DNA from: Oscillospiraceae bacterium
GTDB taxonomy: Bacteria > Bacillota > Clostridia > Oscillospirales > Oscillospiraceae
DNA length: 38,997 bases
Direction: 5' to 3'
NCBI GenBank assembly: GCA_017408915.1
Contig: JAFQTS010000082.1
Coordinates: 1 to 38,997, forward strand
In this document: positions 7,148-14,384 of the stretch, piece after piece
Layout: each line of letters begins with the position of its first letter
Position numbering within the stretch: the first letter of the stretch is position 1
The notes under the pieces: model-generated
The model's database searches: none
Seen by the model: only the letters and a program-made list of their open reading frames with translations
Told to the model about the DNA's origin: nothing
Translations under genes and position numbers: made by a program

Positions 7148-8161
7148 TTACTTATTGCGGTTGAACAGCTTCTGGATGTACTCCAGACCGGAATCGCCGT
7201 TGCCTTCCTTCTCGCCGTAGCCGGTGCCGCCGTACTTGTAGGTACGGGTGGGAACACCCTTGACCAGCAGATCCTCGTCGATCTCAGCAGAGCAGCGAGC
7301 CATGGAGCCGTCGCCCATGTACCAACGCAGGGGGAAGCAGTTGAAGCGGAACCAGACTCCGGGAGGAATCATGTCCAGATCGCCGCCCAGGTTCTCGACG
7401 CCAACGATGCCGTGGCCCAGCATCTGCTTGTGGCAGGGCTCCCAAGTGCCCCAGCAGCCGATGGCTTCCAGATCGCCGAACTTCTCGTCGTAAGCGGCCT
7501 GGCCGTGCAGCTTGATGTAGTCGAACTTGTCGAACTCAGCCCATGCTTCCTCACCGAAGAGCATCTTGTACTCGTTGATGATGGTGTCGCCGGTCTGGCC
7601 CAGCAGATCCATACGGGTCATGCCGTTGCGGGACATAGCGGTGTGCAGAGGATGATCCAGGGCCTGAGAGTCCATAGCGACGCACTTGACCTTGTTCTTG
7701 ACGAACCACTTACCAGCCTCAACGCCGGTACCGGCGGAGTAGTGATAGTAAGCCTTGGAGTCGTCGAACAGACGATGCATACCGGTGTTCAGGCAGACGA
7801 TCTTGCCTTCCAGGTCAGCCTGGTTGACGCCATACTTCTCGCAGGCCTCGTCCAGATGCTTATCGGTGATCAGGCCCCAGGGCTCGATGTCGATCTTCAG
7901 AACGACAGCCTGGCCGGTGTAGGCATCGATAGCCATCTCGTCGGAATAACGAGCGCGACGACCGTCGAACTCATACTCCATGACGTGACGGGGAGCGTCG
8001 CAGTGCGTACCGGTGTGCATGGTGCAGGTGATGCGCTGGGTCAGCACGCCGCCCTTAGCCATGGAATGAGCGCCAACGATCTCGGGCTTATCGAAATAAG
8101 GCCAGCGGGGGATCTCAGCACCAAAGGGATGAGTCAGGTCAACAAATACGGTCTTACCCAT
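7148..8161 (-). CDS. Cyclase-family metal hydrolase, probable dihydrophloroglucinol cyclohydrolase
   Basis: Protein of 337 residues in the Cyclase family (PF04199, related to kynurenine formamidase). The diagnostic motif HTGTHCDAPRH spans residues 49-59, giving metal ligands H49, H53, D55 and H59. Family members hydrolyse cyclic amides, lactones or, in phloroglucinol degraders, the ring of dihydrophloroglucinol to 3-hydroxy-5-oxohexanoate. The last activity fits the neighbours exactly and is the proposed role. The protein is longer than plain formamidases (about 210 residues), with inserts near 180-260. GGAGG precedes the start. The substrate remains an inference from context. Confidence 0.82.
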   Translation of the reverse strand: MGKTVFVDLTHPFGAEIPRWPYFDKPEIVGAHSMAKGGVLTQRITCTMHTGTHCDAPRHVMEYEFDGRRARYSDEMAIDAYTGQAVVLKIDIEPWGLITDKHLDEACEKYGVNQADLEGKIVCLNTGMHRLFDDSKAYYHYSAGTGVEAGKWFVKNKVKCVAMDSQALDHPLHTAMSRNGMTRMDLLGQTGDTIINEYKMLFGEEAWAEFDKFDYIKLHGQAAYDEKFGDLEAIGCWGTWEPCHKQMLGHGIVGVENLGGDLDMIPPGVWFRFNCFPLRWYMGDGSMARCSAEIDEDLLVKGVPTRTYKYGGTGYGEKEGNGDSGLEYIQKLFNRNK

Positions 8162-8201
8162 TGTAAATTACCTCCAGTAATTAATAATAGTCGTTTTTTG
8201 C

Positions 8202-9137
8202 TTAGTTGTTCTTCTGCTTGGCGATGTAGTCGATCAGATACTCGCGCAGGCCCGTGTTGGAAGCGAGGATCTCCTCGGGAGTCCACTCCTGCCAGCCCTT
8301 ACCGGTCTTGAAGCCGTTATCGCCGCGCTCCAGCATCTCAGCCAGGCACTTGGAAGGCTCATGGTTATCAGCCAGATGGGGCAGGATGTAGTCGTGGATG
8401 TTCTTGGACAGCTGAATGCTGACCAGATCGGAGTTCTCCATGGGACCCATGACAGGCCAACGGAGGCCGGGACCATACTTGCAGGCATCGTCCACGGTCT
8501 TGGCATCGGCGATGCCGTTCTCCACCATGTAGAAGGCCTCACGCCACAGGGCGTGCTGCAGACGGTTGGCCACGAAGCCGGGGACATCCTTCTTGCAGTA
8601 GACGGGCTTCTTACCGCACACGGTCATCAGCTCCATGGTCTCCTCGATGACCCACTCCTCGGTGACGTCGGACTTAATGACCTCGACCAGGGGGATCAGA
8701 TGACCGGGATTCCAGAAGTGGGCACCCACCACACGCTCGGGATGAACGCACTTGGAACCGATCTCGGTGCAGCTCATGACGGAGGAGTTGGTGGCGAGAA
8801 TGCACTTATCGGAGCAATACTTCTCGATGGTGCAGAACAGATCCTGCTTGGTCTCCATGACCTCGGGAGCGCACTCAATGATGAAGTCGGCGTCGGTATA
8901 AGCCTTAGCCTCGTCCACCTCGAAGTGGATGCGGCTGATGATGGCAGCCTTCTCCTCCTCGGTGGCAGCGCCGCGGGAGATCATGATGTCCAGGTTATTG
9001 TTGATCATGTCCCAGCGGTCGTCACGCAGAGCGCGGGTCTTCAGGGTAACATGGAGATCGGGGTTGGAAGCGAACACCTGAGCAAGCGCATTGCCCATCA
9101 TACCGCCGCCAACGACAACAACATTCTTAATGTTCAT
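8202..9137 (-). CDS. 3-hydroxyacyl-CoA dehydrogenase family protein, probable 3-hydroxy-5-oxohexanoate dehydrogenase
   Basis: NAD-dependent dehydrogenase of 311 residues. The N-terminal Rossmann motif is VVVGGGMMGNAL. Catalytic features follow: GAHFWNP (His), LVEVI (Glu) and PGFVANRLQ (Asn), then the helical 3HCDH C-terminal domain. The single-unit size fits free-acid dehydrogenases such as carnitine dehydrogenase and the (S)-3-hydroxy-5-oxohexanoate dehydrogenase of phloroglucinol degraders. Here it would oxidise the ring-opened hydroxy acid to triacetate, the substrate of the adjacent BKACE enzyme. Ordinary butyrate-pathway 3-hydroxybutyryl-CoA dehydrogenase is possible but less consistent with context. 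Confidence 0.82.
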   Translation of the reverse strand: MNIKNVVVVGGGMMGNALAQVFASNPDLHVTLKTRALRDDRWDMINNNLDIMISRGAATEEEKAAIISRIHFEVDEAKAYTDADFIIECAPEVMETKQDLFCTIEKYCSDKCILATNSSVMSCTEIGSKCVHPERVVGAHFWNPGHLIPLVEVIKSDVTEEWVIEETMELMTVCGKKPVYCKKDVPGFVANRLQHALWREAFYMVENGIADAKTVDDACKYGPGLRWPVMGPMENSDLVSIQLSKNIHDYILPHLADNHEPSKCLAEMLERGDNGFKTGKGWQEWTPEEILASNTGLREYLIDYIAKQKNN

Positions 9138-9173
9138 GTAATAGACCTCTCTTTAAACGGATGTTCGTTTCAA

Positions 9174-9983
9174 TTAGACGACCAGATAACCGCCGGAGCA
9201 GTCGCAGTTGGCGCCGGTGATGAAATCAGAAGCGGCGGAGGACAGGAACAGGGAGTAACCCACAAAGTCGGAGGGCTCAGCCAGACGACCCACGGGCTCA
9301 CGGTTCAGGAAGTTCTTATAGACGGCAGACTCGGGATCGAACATCCACTCGGTCAGGTCGGAACGGAACACGGTGGGGCAGATGGAGTTGACGTTGATGC
9401 CGTACTTGGCAGTCAGGTCGCAAGCCAGGCAGGAGACCATCAGATCGGCGCCGCCCTTGGAGGTGCAGTAACCGGTATAGTTGGCCATGCCGCGCTTGGA
9501 ACGCTGAGAGGTGACAACGATCATCTTGCCGCCCTTGACGCCGGTCTCCTCGACCTGCTTGACCATCTGATGAGCGACGGCCTTGGTGACGACGTAGACG
9601 CTCTTGCAGTCGGCGTCCATGATGTACTGCCAATCCTCAACGGACTGCTCCAGCACGTTCTGGGGCTTGTTGAAGCCGTGGCAGACAGCCAGAATGTCGA
9701 TACGGCCGTACTTGGCGACGCAAGCGTCCACGACCTTCTGGAAATCATCGTAATCGGAAGGATCGGCGGTGGCGAAAGCGCAGTCGATGCCCTCGGCAAC
9801 GAACTCGTCCTGCAGAGCCTGCAGCTTGGCAGCGTTACGGCCGGTCATAAAGACCTTGGCGCCGGCATAGCCGTAAGCCTTGGCCAGCACGCAGCCCAGA
9901 GCGCCGGTAGCGCCGGTAACGAGAGCGATCTTGCCCTCGACGGAGAACATATTGTTAACAAAATTCTTTTCAACAGCAACCAT
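9174..9983 (-). CDS. Short-chain dehydrogenase/reductase, probable phloroglucinol reductase
   Basis: Classical SDR of 269 residues. Cofactor loop TGATGALG (23-30), catalytic S159, Y172 and K176 (YCTSK). GR at 48-49 after the second strand is compatible with NADPH. The usual catalytic Asn of helix 4 aligns with D125 (MDADCKS), a departure from most SDRs. With the three downstream enzymes it makes the complete set known for phloroglucinol breakdown, where an NADPH-dependent SDR reduces the ring to dihydrophloroglucinol. The start has AGGAGG 8 bases upstream. SDR substrates cannot be read from sequence alone, so the assignment depends on the operon. Confidence 0.8.
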   Translation of the reverse strand: MVAVEKNFVNNMFSVEGKIALVTGATGALGCVLAKAYGYAGAKVFMTGRNAAKLQALQDEFVAEGIDCAFATADPSDYDDFQKVVDACVAKYGRIDILAVCHGFNKPQNVLEQSVEDWQYIMDADCKSVYVVTKAVAHQMVKQVEETGVKGGKMIVVTSQRSKRGMANYTGYCTSKGGADLMVSCLACDLTAKYGINVNSICPTVFRSDLTEWMFDPESAVYKNFLNREPVGRLAEPSDFVGYSLFLSSAASDFITGANCDCSGGYLVV

Positions 9984-10018
9984 GGTAGTAATTCCTCCTG
10001 TTTCAATTAAGCCTTAAC

Positions 10019-10369
10019 TTAAGCCTCGGGATAGTTGATGATAACCAGCATCTTGGCGGGCTTGCCGCTCTCGTTCTTCAGACCACGGCCCTCATTGGGG
10101 GGGAAGGAGATGGACTCACCGGCGTGGACAACGTAGACGTTGCCGGCCTTATCGGTGATGGTCATCTCGCCCTCGAGGACGAAGTACACCTTCTCCAGGG
10201 GGTTATCATCATAGGCCCAGTCAGCGCCGCCATCGGGCTCAAACTCGGAAATGCCGATCCAGAACTTGCTGGCACCGGTCTCATCCTTACCGTGATAACG
10301 CTTGCAAGTAACACCAAAATGACCTGCGGGGAAATAGGGCTCCAGCTCCTCATAAGTACGCTTAACCAT
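10019..10369 (-). CDS. Small cupin lacking the usual metal-binding histidines
   Basis: Single-domain cupin of 116 residues and first gene of the phloroglucinol-type operon. Motif 1 is recognisable as EKVYFVLEG with E59 in the metal-Glu position, but the two His of HxH are replaced (Y53 and D55). Motif 2 (FPPNEGRGLKN) has G96 where His is expected. It may therefore bind a ligand without a classical metal site, or be a non-enzymatic helper. AAAGGAG lies upstream of ATG. Its role is unknown; similar small cupins often sit in aromatic or keto-acid operons. Confidence 0.75.
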   Translation of the reverse strand: MVKRTYEELEPYFPAGHFGVTCKRYHGKDETGASKFWIGISEFEPDGGADWAYDDNPLEKVYFVLEGEMTITDKAGNVYVVHAGESISFPPNEGRGLKNESGKPAKMLVIINYPEA

Positions 10370-10487
10370 AACAAGTGCTCCTTTCTGATTTTACATCCCC
10401 TGAAAGTGACATTTTCGGGGACAATATAGACAAAATTATAATACAATATAAATTAAGAATTCACAATAGAAACATTTGCGTAATACA

Positions 10488-10503
10488 CTTACCAAAAGGT
10501 AAG
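10488..10503. promoter_or_regulatory. Candidate HxlR operator 1
   Basis: CTTACCAAAAGGTAAG: perfect 6-bp arms around AAAA. It lies about 50 bp upstream of the TATAAT of the cupin operon. A second, imperfect copy (CACTTACCCAAAAGTG, 10504-10519) follows immediately. Confidence 0.6.
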
Positions 10504-10545
10504 CACTTACCCAAAAGTGTCTTGAATTTCCAACAAACCACTCCC

Positions 10546-10561
10546 CTTCCCTTTTGGTTAA
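10546..10561. promoter_or_regulatory. Candidate HxlR operator 2 (inverted copy)
   Basis: Minus strand reads TTAACCAAAAGGGAAG, one mismatch from CTNNCCAAAAGGNNAG. It shares the CCAAAAGG core with the sites at 10488 and 12795. Confidence 0.5.
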
Positions 10562-10732
10562 AATGCTGTAAAATTTGCGATTTTTTTGAAATTTTGGGCG
10601 TTTTGCATAAAAAATTTAAGAAAATTTCAGCGATTCATGGATGGTTTGAAAACGAGTGAATATTCCCTTTTTCTTTCATTTGTGGTAGAATATTTCACAA
10701 CAGGAAAAACCCCTCGGAAAGGAGTGTAGGTC

Positions 10733-11191
10733 TTGGCAAGAACCGTGTTTGAAGACGCTACCAATCCCTATCACTATGCGCTGCATTGTATCGGCGGCAA
10801 GTGGAAAATGACGATCCTACACGAGATCGAAACCTATGGAAAAATTCATTTTAATCAGACGCTGAAGGTGCTGCCCATCTCCGAGAAGGTGTTCAGCCAG
10901 CAGCTGAAGGAGCTGATCGAGGACGGCCTTGTGCAGCGGAATGTGGACAGCTCCGTGTATCCCCCTGCGGTGGAGTATGTGCTGACACAGGCGGGTGAGG
11001 AATTGATCCCTGTGCTGGACATTTTGTATATTTGGAGCATCCGTCAGATGGACGCGAAAAATGTGCCCATTGATGCCGATGCCTTCGTGGTGCATAAGTC
11101 GGAGAAGTACGTCAATGAGCTCAACGAGATCATGGCGGACAACGGCTTTATCCCCGATGCCGAGCGTCGCGGGATCGCGCGGAAAAAGTAA
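10733..11191 (+). CDS. HxlR-family winged-helix transcription regulator
   Basis: DNA-binding protein of 152 residues. The HxlR winged helix runs from about residue 14 to 100: GGKWKMTILHEI, FNQTLKVLPISEKVFSQQLKEL (recognition helix region) and DGLVQRNV (wing). The start is TTG 10733, supported by AAAGGAG 8 bases upstream; no nearer ATG fits. It is transcribed away from the cupin-BKACE operon and is the likely local regulator. HxlR proteins often sense reactive aldehydes, thiols or aromatic compounds; the inducer here is unknown. Confidence 0.88.
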   Translation: MARTVFEDATNPYHYALHCIGGKWKMTILHEIETYGKIHFNQTLKVLPISEKVFSQQLKELIEDGLVQRNVDSSVYPPAVEYVLTQAGEELIPVLDILYIWSIRQMDAKNVPIDADAFVVHKSEKYVNELNEIMADNGFIPDAERRGIARKK

Positions 11192-11203
11192 AGAATAGGC
11201 AGC

Positions 11204-11241
11204 AAAACGTCGCAGTTCTCATGAACTGCGGCGTTTTTTTG
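11204..11241 (+). terminator. Terminator of the HxlR gene
   Basis: A 12-bp stem (11207-11218 with 11223-11234, one G-T pair), loop TCAT, then seven T. Confidence 0.9.
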
Positions 11242-11262
11242 TTGCATTAAATAGCCAATCGG

Positions 11263-11292
11263 AAAAGGCCGCCTCGGTTGAGGCGGCCTTTA
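11263..11292 (-). terminator. Terminator of the MFS gene
   Basis: An 11-bp GC-rich stem (11264-11274 with 11281-11291). On the minus strand it is followed by TTTT and lies 30 bases after the MFS stop codon. Confidence 0.75.
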
Positions 11293-11322
11293 TATCACGG
11301 AATCCTGTAATTAACTTGTGGC

Positions 11323-12723
11323 TTACTTACGGCCGACCAGAGCATCGTCCAGGGGCTTGCCGGCAGCAGCACGATACTTGTCGTCGTACTTCTTAACGCG
11401 GGCAGGCTTGAACAGGAGCAGCATGATCAGGGAGACCACACCGGCGACAGCCAGGAAGATGAAGCAGGGGCCGGTATCGGGCATACCCTGAGTCTTGGCA
11501 GCGTTCATGAACATCAGAGTAGCGATGATCACGGGGGACAGGTTGTTCATCAGGTTGGCCAGGGGGTTGACCTTACCGAACACGGTGGGGAAGTCCTCGA
11601 TGCGCCAGTACTGGACGGAGCCGGACACGGTGTAGTTGGAAGAAGCACCCATGAAGATGCCCAGGATCCACATACCGGCGATAACACCGATCTGGGAACC
11701 GGTAGCACCAACGATACCGGAGATGATCATGGCGATAACGGCGATGATCATGGACTTGCGGCAGCCGATCTTGGTGTCGATGATGCCCAGCAGGTAGCTG
11801 CCGACGATGGCGATGACGGAGTTGACCATCAGAACCATGTCGAACTTAGCAGAGGTGGGATCGATACCAACGGAGACGAAGATGTTGGTAGTCTGAGTCA
11901 TCATACCAACGGAGCCCATCAGCATGAAGCCCATGGGGATGGCGATCAGCCAGAAGTCGGGGCAGGCCAGAGTGTGACCCAGACCCCAGACGGAGGTCTT
12001 GCGGTTCTCCATCTCGAACTTGGTCATAGCCTGAGCCATTTCGGGAGTCATGGACTTGTCGTTGTCGCGATAAGCGCCGACCATCTCGGGGAAGTCCTTC
12101 AGCAGCAGGATGGCCAGGACAACACCCACGACCACCAGGATGAAGAAGGGCATATAAGCCTTACGGACGATGGGGCCCAGAGCAGCGACCATGGCCTCCA
12201 TGGGAGCGCCCTGTGCAGCCATGCCGATGGACATACCGATAGCCTCGCCCAGGAAGATACCCATCAGAGCGTTACCGACGGGGAAGGCGATGGTAACAAC
12301 GCCCATGACGGTACCCTTACGACGGGGGAACCACTGGCCGATCAGGATGCCGATGATGAAGGTGGACCAGATGATGACCAGCAGGCAAGCGAAGAAGTAG
12401 CACACGTTCCACAGGGTGCCGGGGGTGCACATCATAACGCCGAAGGAAGCAACGATGGACAGAACGCCCATGACGATGCTGAGGCGATAGATGCTCTTGA
12501 GCTTACCGATGAAGGGGGAAGCGACGACCTGGATCACCACGCCGATAACGGCAGCGATGGTGTAGATCTTGGCAACGCCCTGCGTGCCGTTGACGGGATC
12601 ATAGTAGGAGCCCAGTGCGTTCATGGGCCAGTTGGTGAAGCAGACGAAGGCGATGTAGGCCAGGAACTGATAGACCATCAGGATCCAGCCGCGGGCGCCA
12701 AAGCCCTTAACTTTCTGATTCAT
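11323..12723 (-). CDS. MFS transporter of the oxalate/formate antiporter-like (OFA) type
   Basis: Membrane transporter of 466 residues with about 12 predicted helices. The loop RRKGTVMG after helix 4 and the paired halves fit the OFA group of the major facilitator superfamily, whose members move organic anions or mono-acids. It is the only small-molecule transporter between the two catabolic blocks, so it probably imports the aromatic or acid substrate or exports an acid product. ATG 12723 is chosen because GAGGAGAG lies just upstream; the in-frame upstream codons lack this support. A candidate HxlR operator (12795-12810) lies about 70 bp upstream, suggesting joint control with the phloroglucinol-type operon. 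Confidence 0.88.
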   Translation of the reverse strand: MNQKVKGFGARGWILMVYQFLAYIAFVCFTNWPMNALGSYYDPVNGTQGVAKIYTIAAVIGVVIQVVASPFIGKLKSIYRLSIVMGVLSIVASFGVMMCTPGTLWNVCYFFACLLVIIWSTFIIGILIGQWFPRRKGTVMGVVTIAFPVGNALMGIFLGEAIGMSIGMAAQGAPMEAMVAALGPIVRKAYMPFFILVVVGVVLAILLLKDFPEMVGAYRDNDKSMTPEMAQAMTKFEMENRKTSVWGLGHTLACPDFWLIAIPMGFMLMGSVGMMTQTTNIFVSVGIDPTSAKFDMVLMVNSVIAIVGSYLLGIIDTKIGCRKSMIIAVIAMIISGIVGATGSQIGVIAGMWILGIFMGASSNYTVSGSVQYWRIEDFPTVFGKVNPLANLMNNLSPVIIATLMFMNAAKTQGMPDTGPCFIFLAVAGVVSLIMLLLFKPARVKKYDDKYRAAAGKPLDDALVGRK

Positions 12724-12794
12724 TTTGTCTCTCCTCAAAGATAAATGTAGTGTTTTCAAATCCTATTTAACGGATAGGAAAACAAGGGGTTTTG

Positions 12795-12810
12795 CTGCCC
12801 AAAAGGGCAG
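12795..12810. promoter_or_regulatory. Candidate HxlR operator 3, upstream of the MFS gene
   Basis: CTGCCCAAAAGGGCAG fits CTNNCCAAAAGGNNAG exactly, like the site at 10488. It could also form an RNA hairpin, but no T-run follows on the minus strand, which favours a DNA operator. Confidence 0.55.
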
Positions 12811-12824
12811 CGCGTGTCTGAAAA

Positions 12825-12933
12825 CTCTTCCGTGATATTGCGGCAGGGGTTATTCATATCAATGCCCTTATCTCAGCGGCAGTGTCCGACGGAGGGCCTA
12901 TCGGCCCCCCACCGGAACTGTCATGAGGAAGAG
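12825..12933 (-). ncRNA. Possible structured RNA or leader in the buk-MFS gap
   Basis: On the minus strand a 7-bp closing stem (CUCUUCC at 12933-12927 with GGAAGAG at 12831-12825) encloses a 14-bp helix (12916-12903 with 12898-12885) capped by GAUA. The helix is continuous only as minus-strand RNA, because three of its pairs are G-U wobbles that become mismatches on the other strand. CAGU/ACUG extends it by four pairs. No known riboswitch class was recognised. It lies about 100 bases before the MFS start, so it could be a leader, a processed intercistronic element or an unannotated RNA. Confidence 0.35.
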
Positions 12934-12971
12934 CATGGACACGTGGGGTTAGATTCGACTTTTCTTAGGAC

Positions 12972-14075
12972 TTAGTTCTTCAGATAGTCGAAGTTTTCAA
13001 AGACGGGAACGCCGGTGTACTGCAGCACCTCTTCCTCGCCCTTCAGGGCGCGGATGGCACCGGCAGCCAGCGCTTCCATCTCGAACTCGCCGGCCTGCAC
13101 GCTGATGGGAGCGATCCAACCAACGTACTCGCTCAGCTTCTCCACCAGATACTTCTCGTGAGAGATGCCGCCGGTGAAGATGATGGCATCCACCTGGCCC
13201 TTCAGCACGGCAGCGCAGCCGCCCACAGCCTTGGCCAGCTGGTGGATGAAGGCGTCGTACACCAGCTTGGCATACTTATCGCCTGCGTTGATGCGGGCAA
13301 CGATCTCGCGGGCATCGGAGGTACCCAGATGATCGGCCAGACCGCCGTTCTTGACGATGCGGTCATACAGCTCCTTCTCGGTGTACTTACCGGAGAAGCA
13401 GAGCTTAACAAGGTCGGTGGCGGGAAGCCAACCGGCACGGGTGGGAGCCATGGGGCCGTCGCCGTTGACAGCATCGTTGACGCTGCAGTACTTGCCCTTG
13501 CGGTGGGCAGCAACGGTGACACCGCCGCCGATGTGGCAGCAGATGAGGTTCAGATCCTCATACTTCTTGCCGATGGAGTTGGCATAGCGGATGCAGTTCT
13601 CCTTGTGATTCAGGGGATGACCCTTGCTCTGACGGAACAGCTCGTGGAAGCCGCAGATGCGCTCCACATCGTCCAGCTCGTCAACATCGGGAGGATTCAC
13701 GCAGAACACCTCGCCGCCGTAAACCTTCTGCATCTCCTTGGCGATCTGAGGGCCAAGGGTGTTGGGGTGACGGACGGTGAAGCAAACGCGGGCATGCTCC
13801 ATGAGCTTGTCGTTGGCAGCGTAGACGCCGCCCTTGAGGCCGACCAGACCGCCGCAGCGGGCTGCGAAGGCATCCACGCCCTCCAGAGAAACGCCGGCAG
13901 CATTGACCTCAGCCATGATGGTCTCCATACGGTAGGGCAGCTGATCGGCGATCTCCTTGAACTTCTTCAGCTCTTCGGCAGCGTGGTCAACGTTGGTGCC
14001 CCAGACCTTCTGATCGTCCTCAAAGAGGGCGATCTTGGTGCTGGTGGAACCGGGGTTGATGACAAAGATCTTCAT
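12972..14075 (-). CDS. buk: Butyrate kinase
   Basis: Acetokinase-fold (ASKHA) kinase of 367 residues making ATP and a carboxylate from an acyl phosphate. Motifs are VINPGSTSTKIALF at the N-terminus, CHIGGGVTVAAH in the middle and IIFTGGISHEKYL near the C-terminus; the length fits butyrate kinases (about 355) rather than acetate kinases (about 400). Branched or other acyl phosphates are possible substrates. ATG 14075 is chosen; AAGGAG lies 8 bases upstream. It follows the carrier-protein gene by 17 bases, which is unusual: buk normally pairs with ptb. A phosphotransacetylase gene lies about 7 kb upstream on the same strand, in another operon. Confidence 0.93.
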   Translation of the reverse strand: MKIFVINPGSTSTKIALFEDDQKVWGTNVDHAAEELKKFKEIADQLPYRMETIMAEVNAAGVSLEGVDAFAARCGGLVGLKGGVYAANDKLMEHARVCFTVRHPNTLGPQIAKEMQKVYGGEVFCVNPPDVDELDDVERICGFHELFRQSKGHPLNHKENCIRYANSIGKKYEDLNLICCHIGGGVTVAAHRKGKYCSVNDAVNGDGPMAPTRAGWLPATDLVKLCFSGKYTEKELYDRIVKNGGLADHLGTSDAREIVARINAGDKYAKLVYDAFIHQLAKAVGGCAAVLKGQVDAIIFTGGISHEKYLVEKLSEYVGWIAPISVQAGEFEMEALAAGAIRALKGEEEVLQYTGVPVFENFDYLKN

Positions 14076-14092
14076 CAAGCGCTCTCCTTAAC

Positions 14093-14332
14093 TTACTCGT
14101 CCAGCAGCTCGCAGACATAGTCCACGGACTCGCCGATGGTGAGCTTGCGGCGGAACTGCATGAAGGGGATCTCCACGTCGAACTCGTCCTCCAGGACGGT
14201 GATCATGGAGGAGTAGTTGCCGGACTTCATGCCGATGTCAGCGTACTTGGTCTCCTCGGTGTAGTCCTTAGCACCCAGCATAGCGTTCAGGCGCTCGATG
14301 ATCAGGTTCAAAACATTGCTTCTTTCTTCCAT
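14093..14332 (-). CDS. Acyl carrier protein with a non-canonical KSG attachment site
   Basis: Four-helix carrier protein of 79 residues, acidic overall. Alignment on the conserved helix (LEDEFDVEIP) puts S37 exactly 14 residues before F51, the spacing of the phosphopantetheine serine in AcpP, but the flanks are K36 and G38 instead of the usual DSL. There is no ketosynthase or other fatty-acid synthesis gene nearby; neighbours are redox proteins and butyrate kinase. A phosphopantetheinyl transferase gene lies in the adjacent operon. It therefore looks like a specialised carrier for a catabolic or reductive reaction, comparable in concept to the carriers of malonate decarboxylase or citrate lyase. 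GGAGG precedes the ATG. Confidence 0.85.
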   Translation of the reverse strand: MEERSNVLNLIIERLNAMLGAKDYTEETKYADIGMKSGNYSSMITVLEDEFDVEIPFMQFRRKLTIGESVDYVCELLDE

Positions 14333-14384
14333 GGTAATTCTTCCTCCAAATTCTTAAAATATAGTGTCCATGTTAGGGGTTTGC

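Larger units (their letters stand above)
10370..10732. promoter_or_regulatory. Divergent regulatory region between the cupin operon and the HxlR gene
   Basis: AT-rich 363-bp gap with no convincing gene. On the minus strand a perfect TATAAT (10435-10440) lies about 65 bases before the cupin start, without a clear -35. An imperfect inverted repeat with CCCC/GGGG ends (10397-10420) lies downstream of it. On the plus strand TAGAAT (10686-10691) may be the -10 of hxlR. The centre holds three related CCAAAAGG elements, listed separately. Confidence 0.6.

Noticed and set aside
6195..9137. Lysine fermentation (Kce) or carnitine breakdown as the pathway
   Set aside because: BKACE and 3HCDH-type enzymes occur in both, but lysine aminomutases, 3,5-diaminohexanoate dehydrogenase, carnitine transporter and the thioesterase are missing, and a ring hydrolase and SDR are present.
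10375..10659. A 94-codon plus-strand frame in the AT-rich gap
   Set aside because: No ribosome binding site, atypical composition, overlaps the candidate operators and promoter; it is chance.
12794..12811. Rho-independent terminator of buk
   Set aside because: The hairpin GCTGCCC/GGGCAGC is not followed by T on the minus strand and matches the operator motif at 10488, so a DNA site is the better reading.
12832..12960. TPP riboswitch (CTGAGA motif on the minus strand)
   Set aside because: CTGAGA is present, but the rest of the conserved TPP core could not be found around it.
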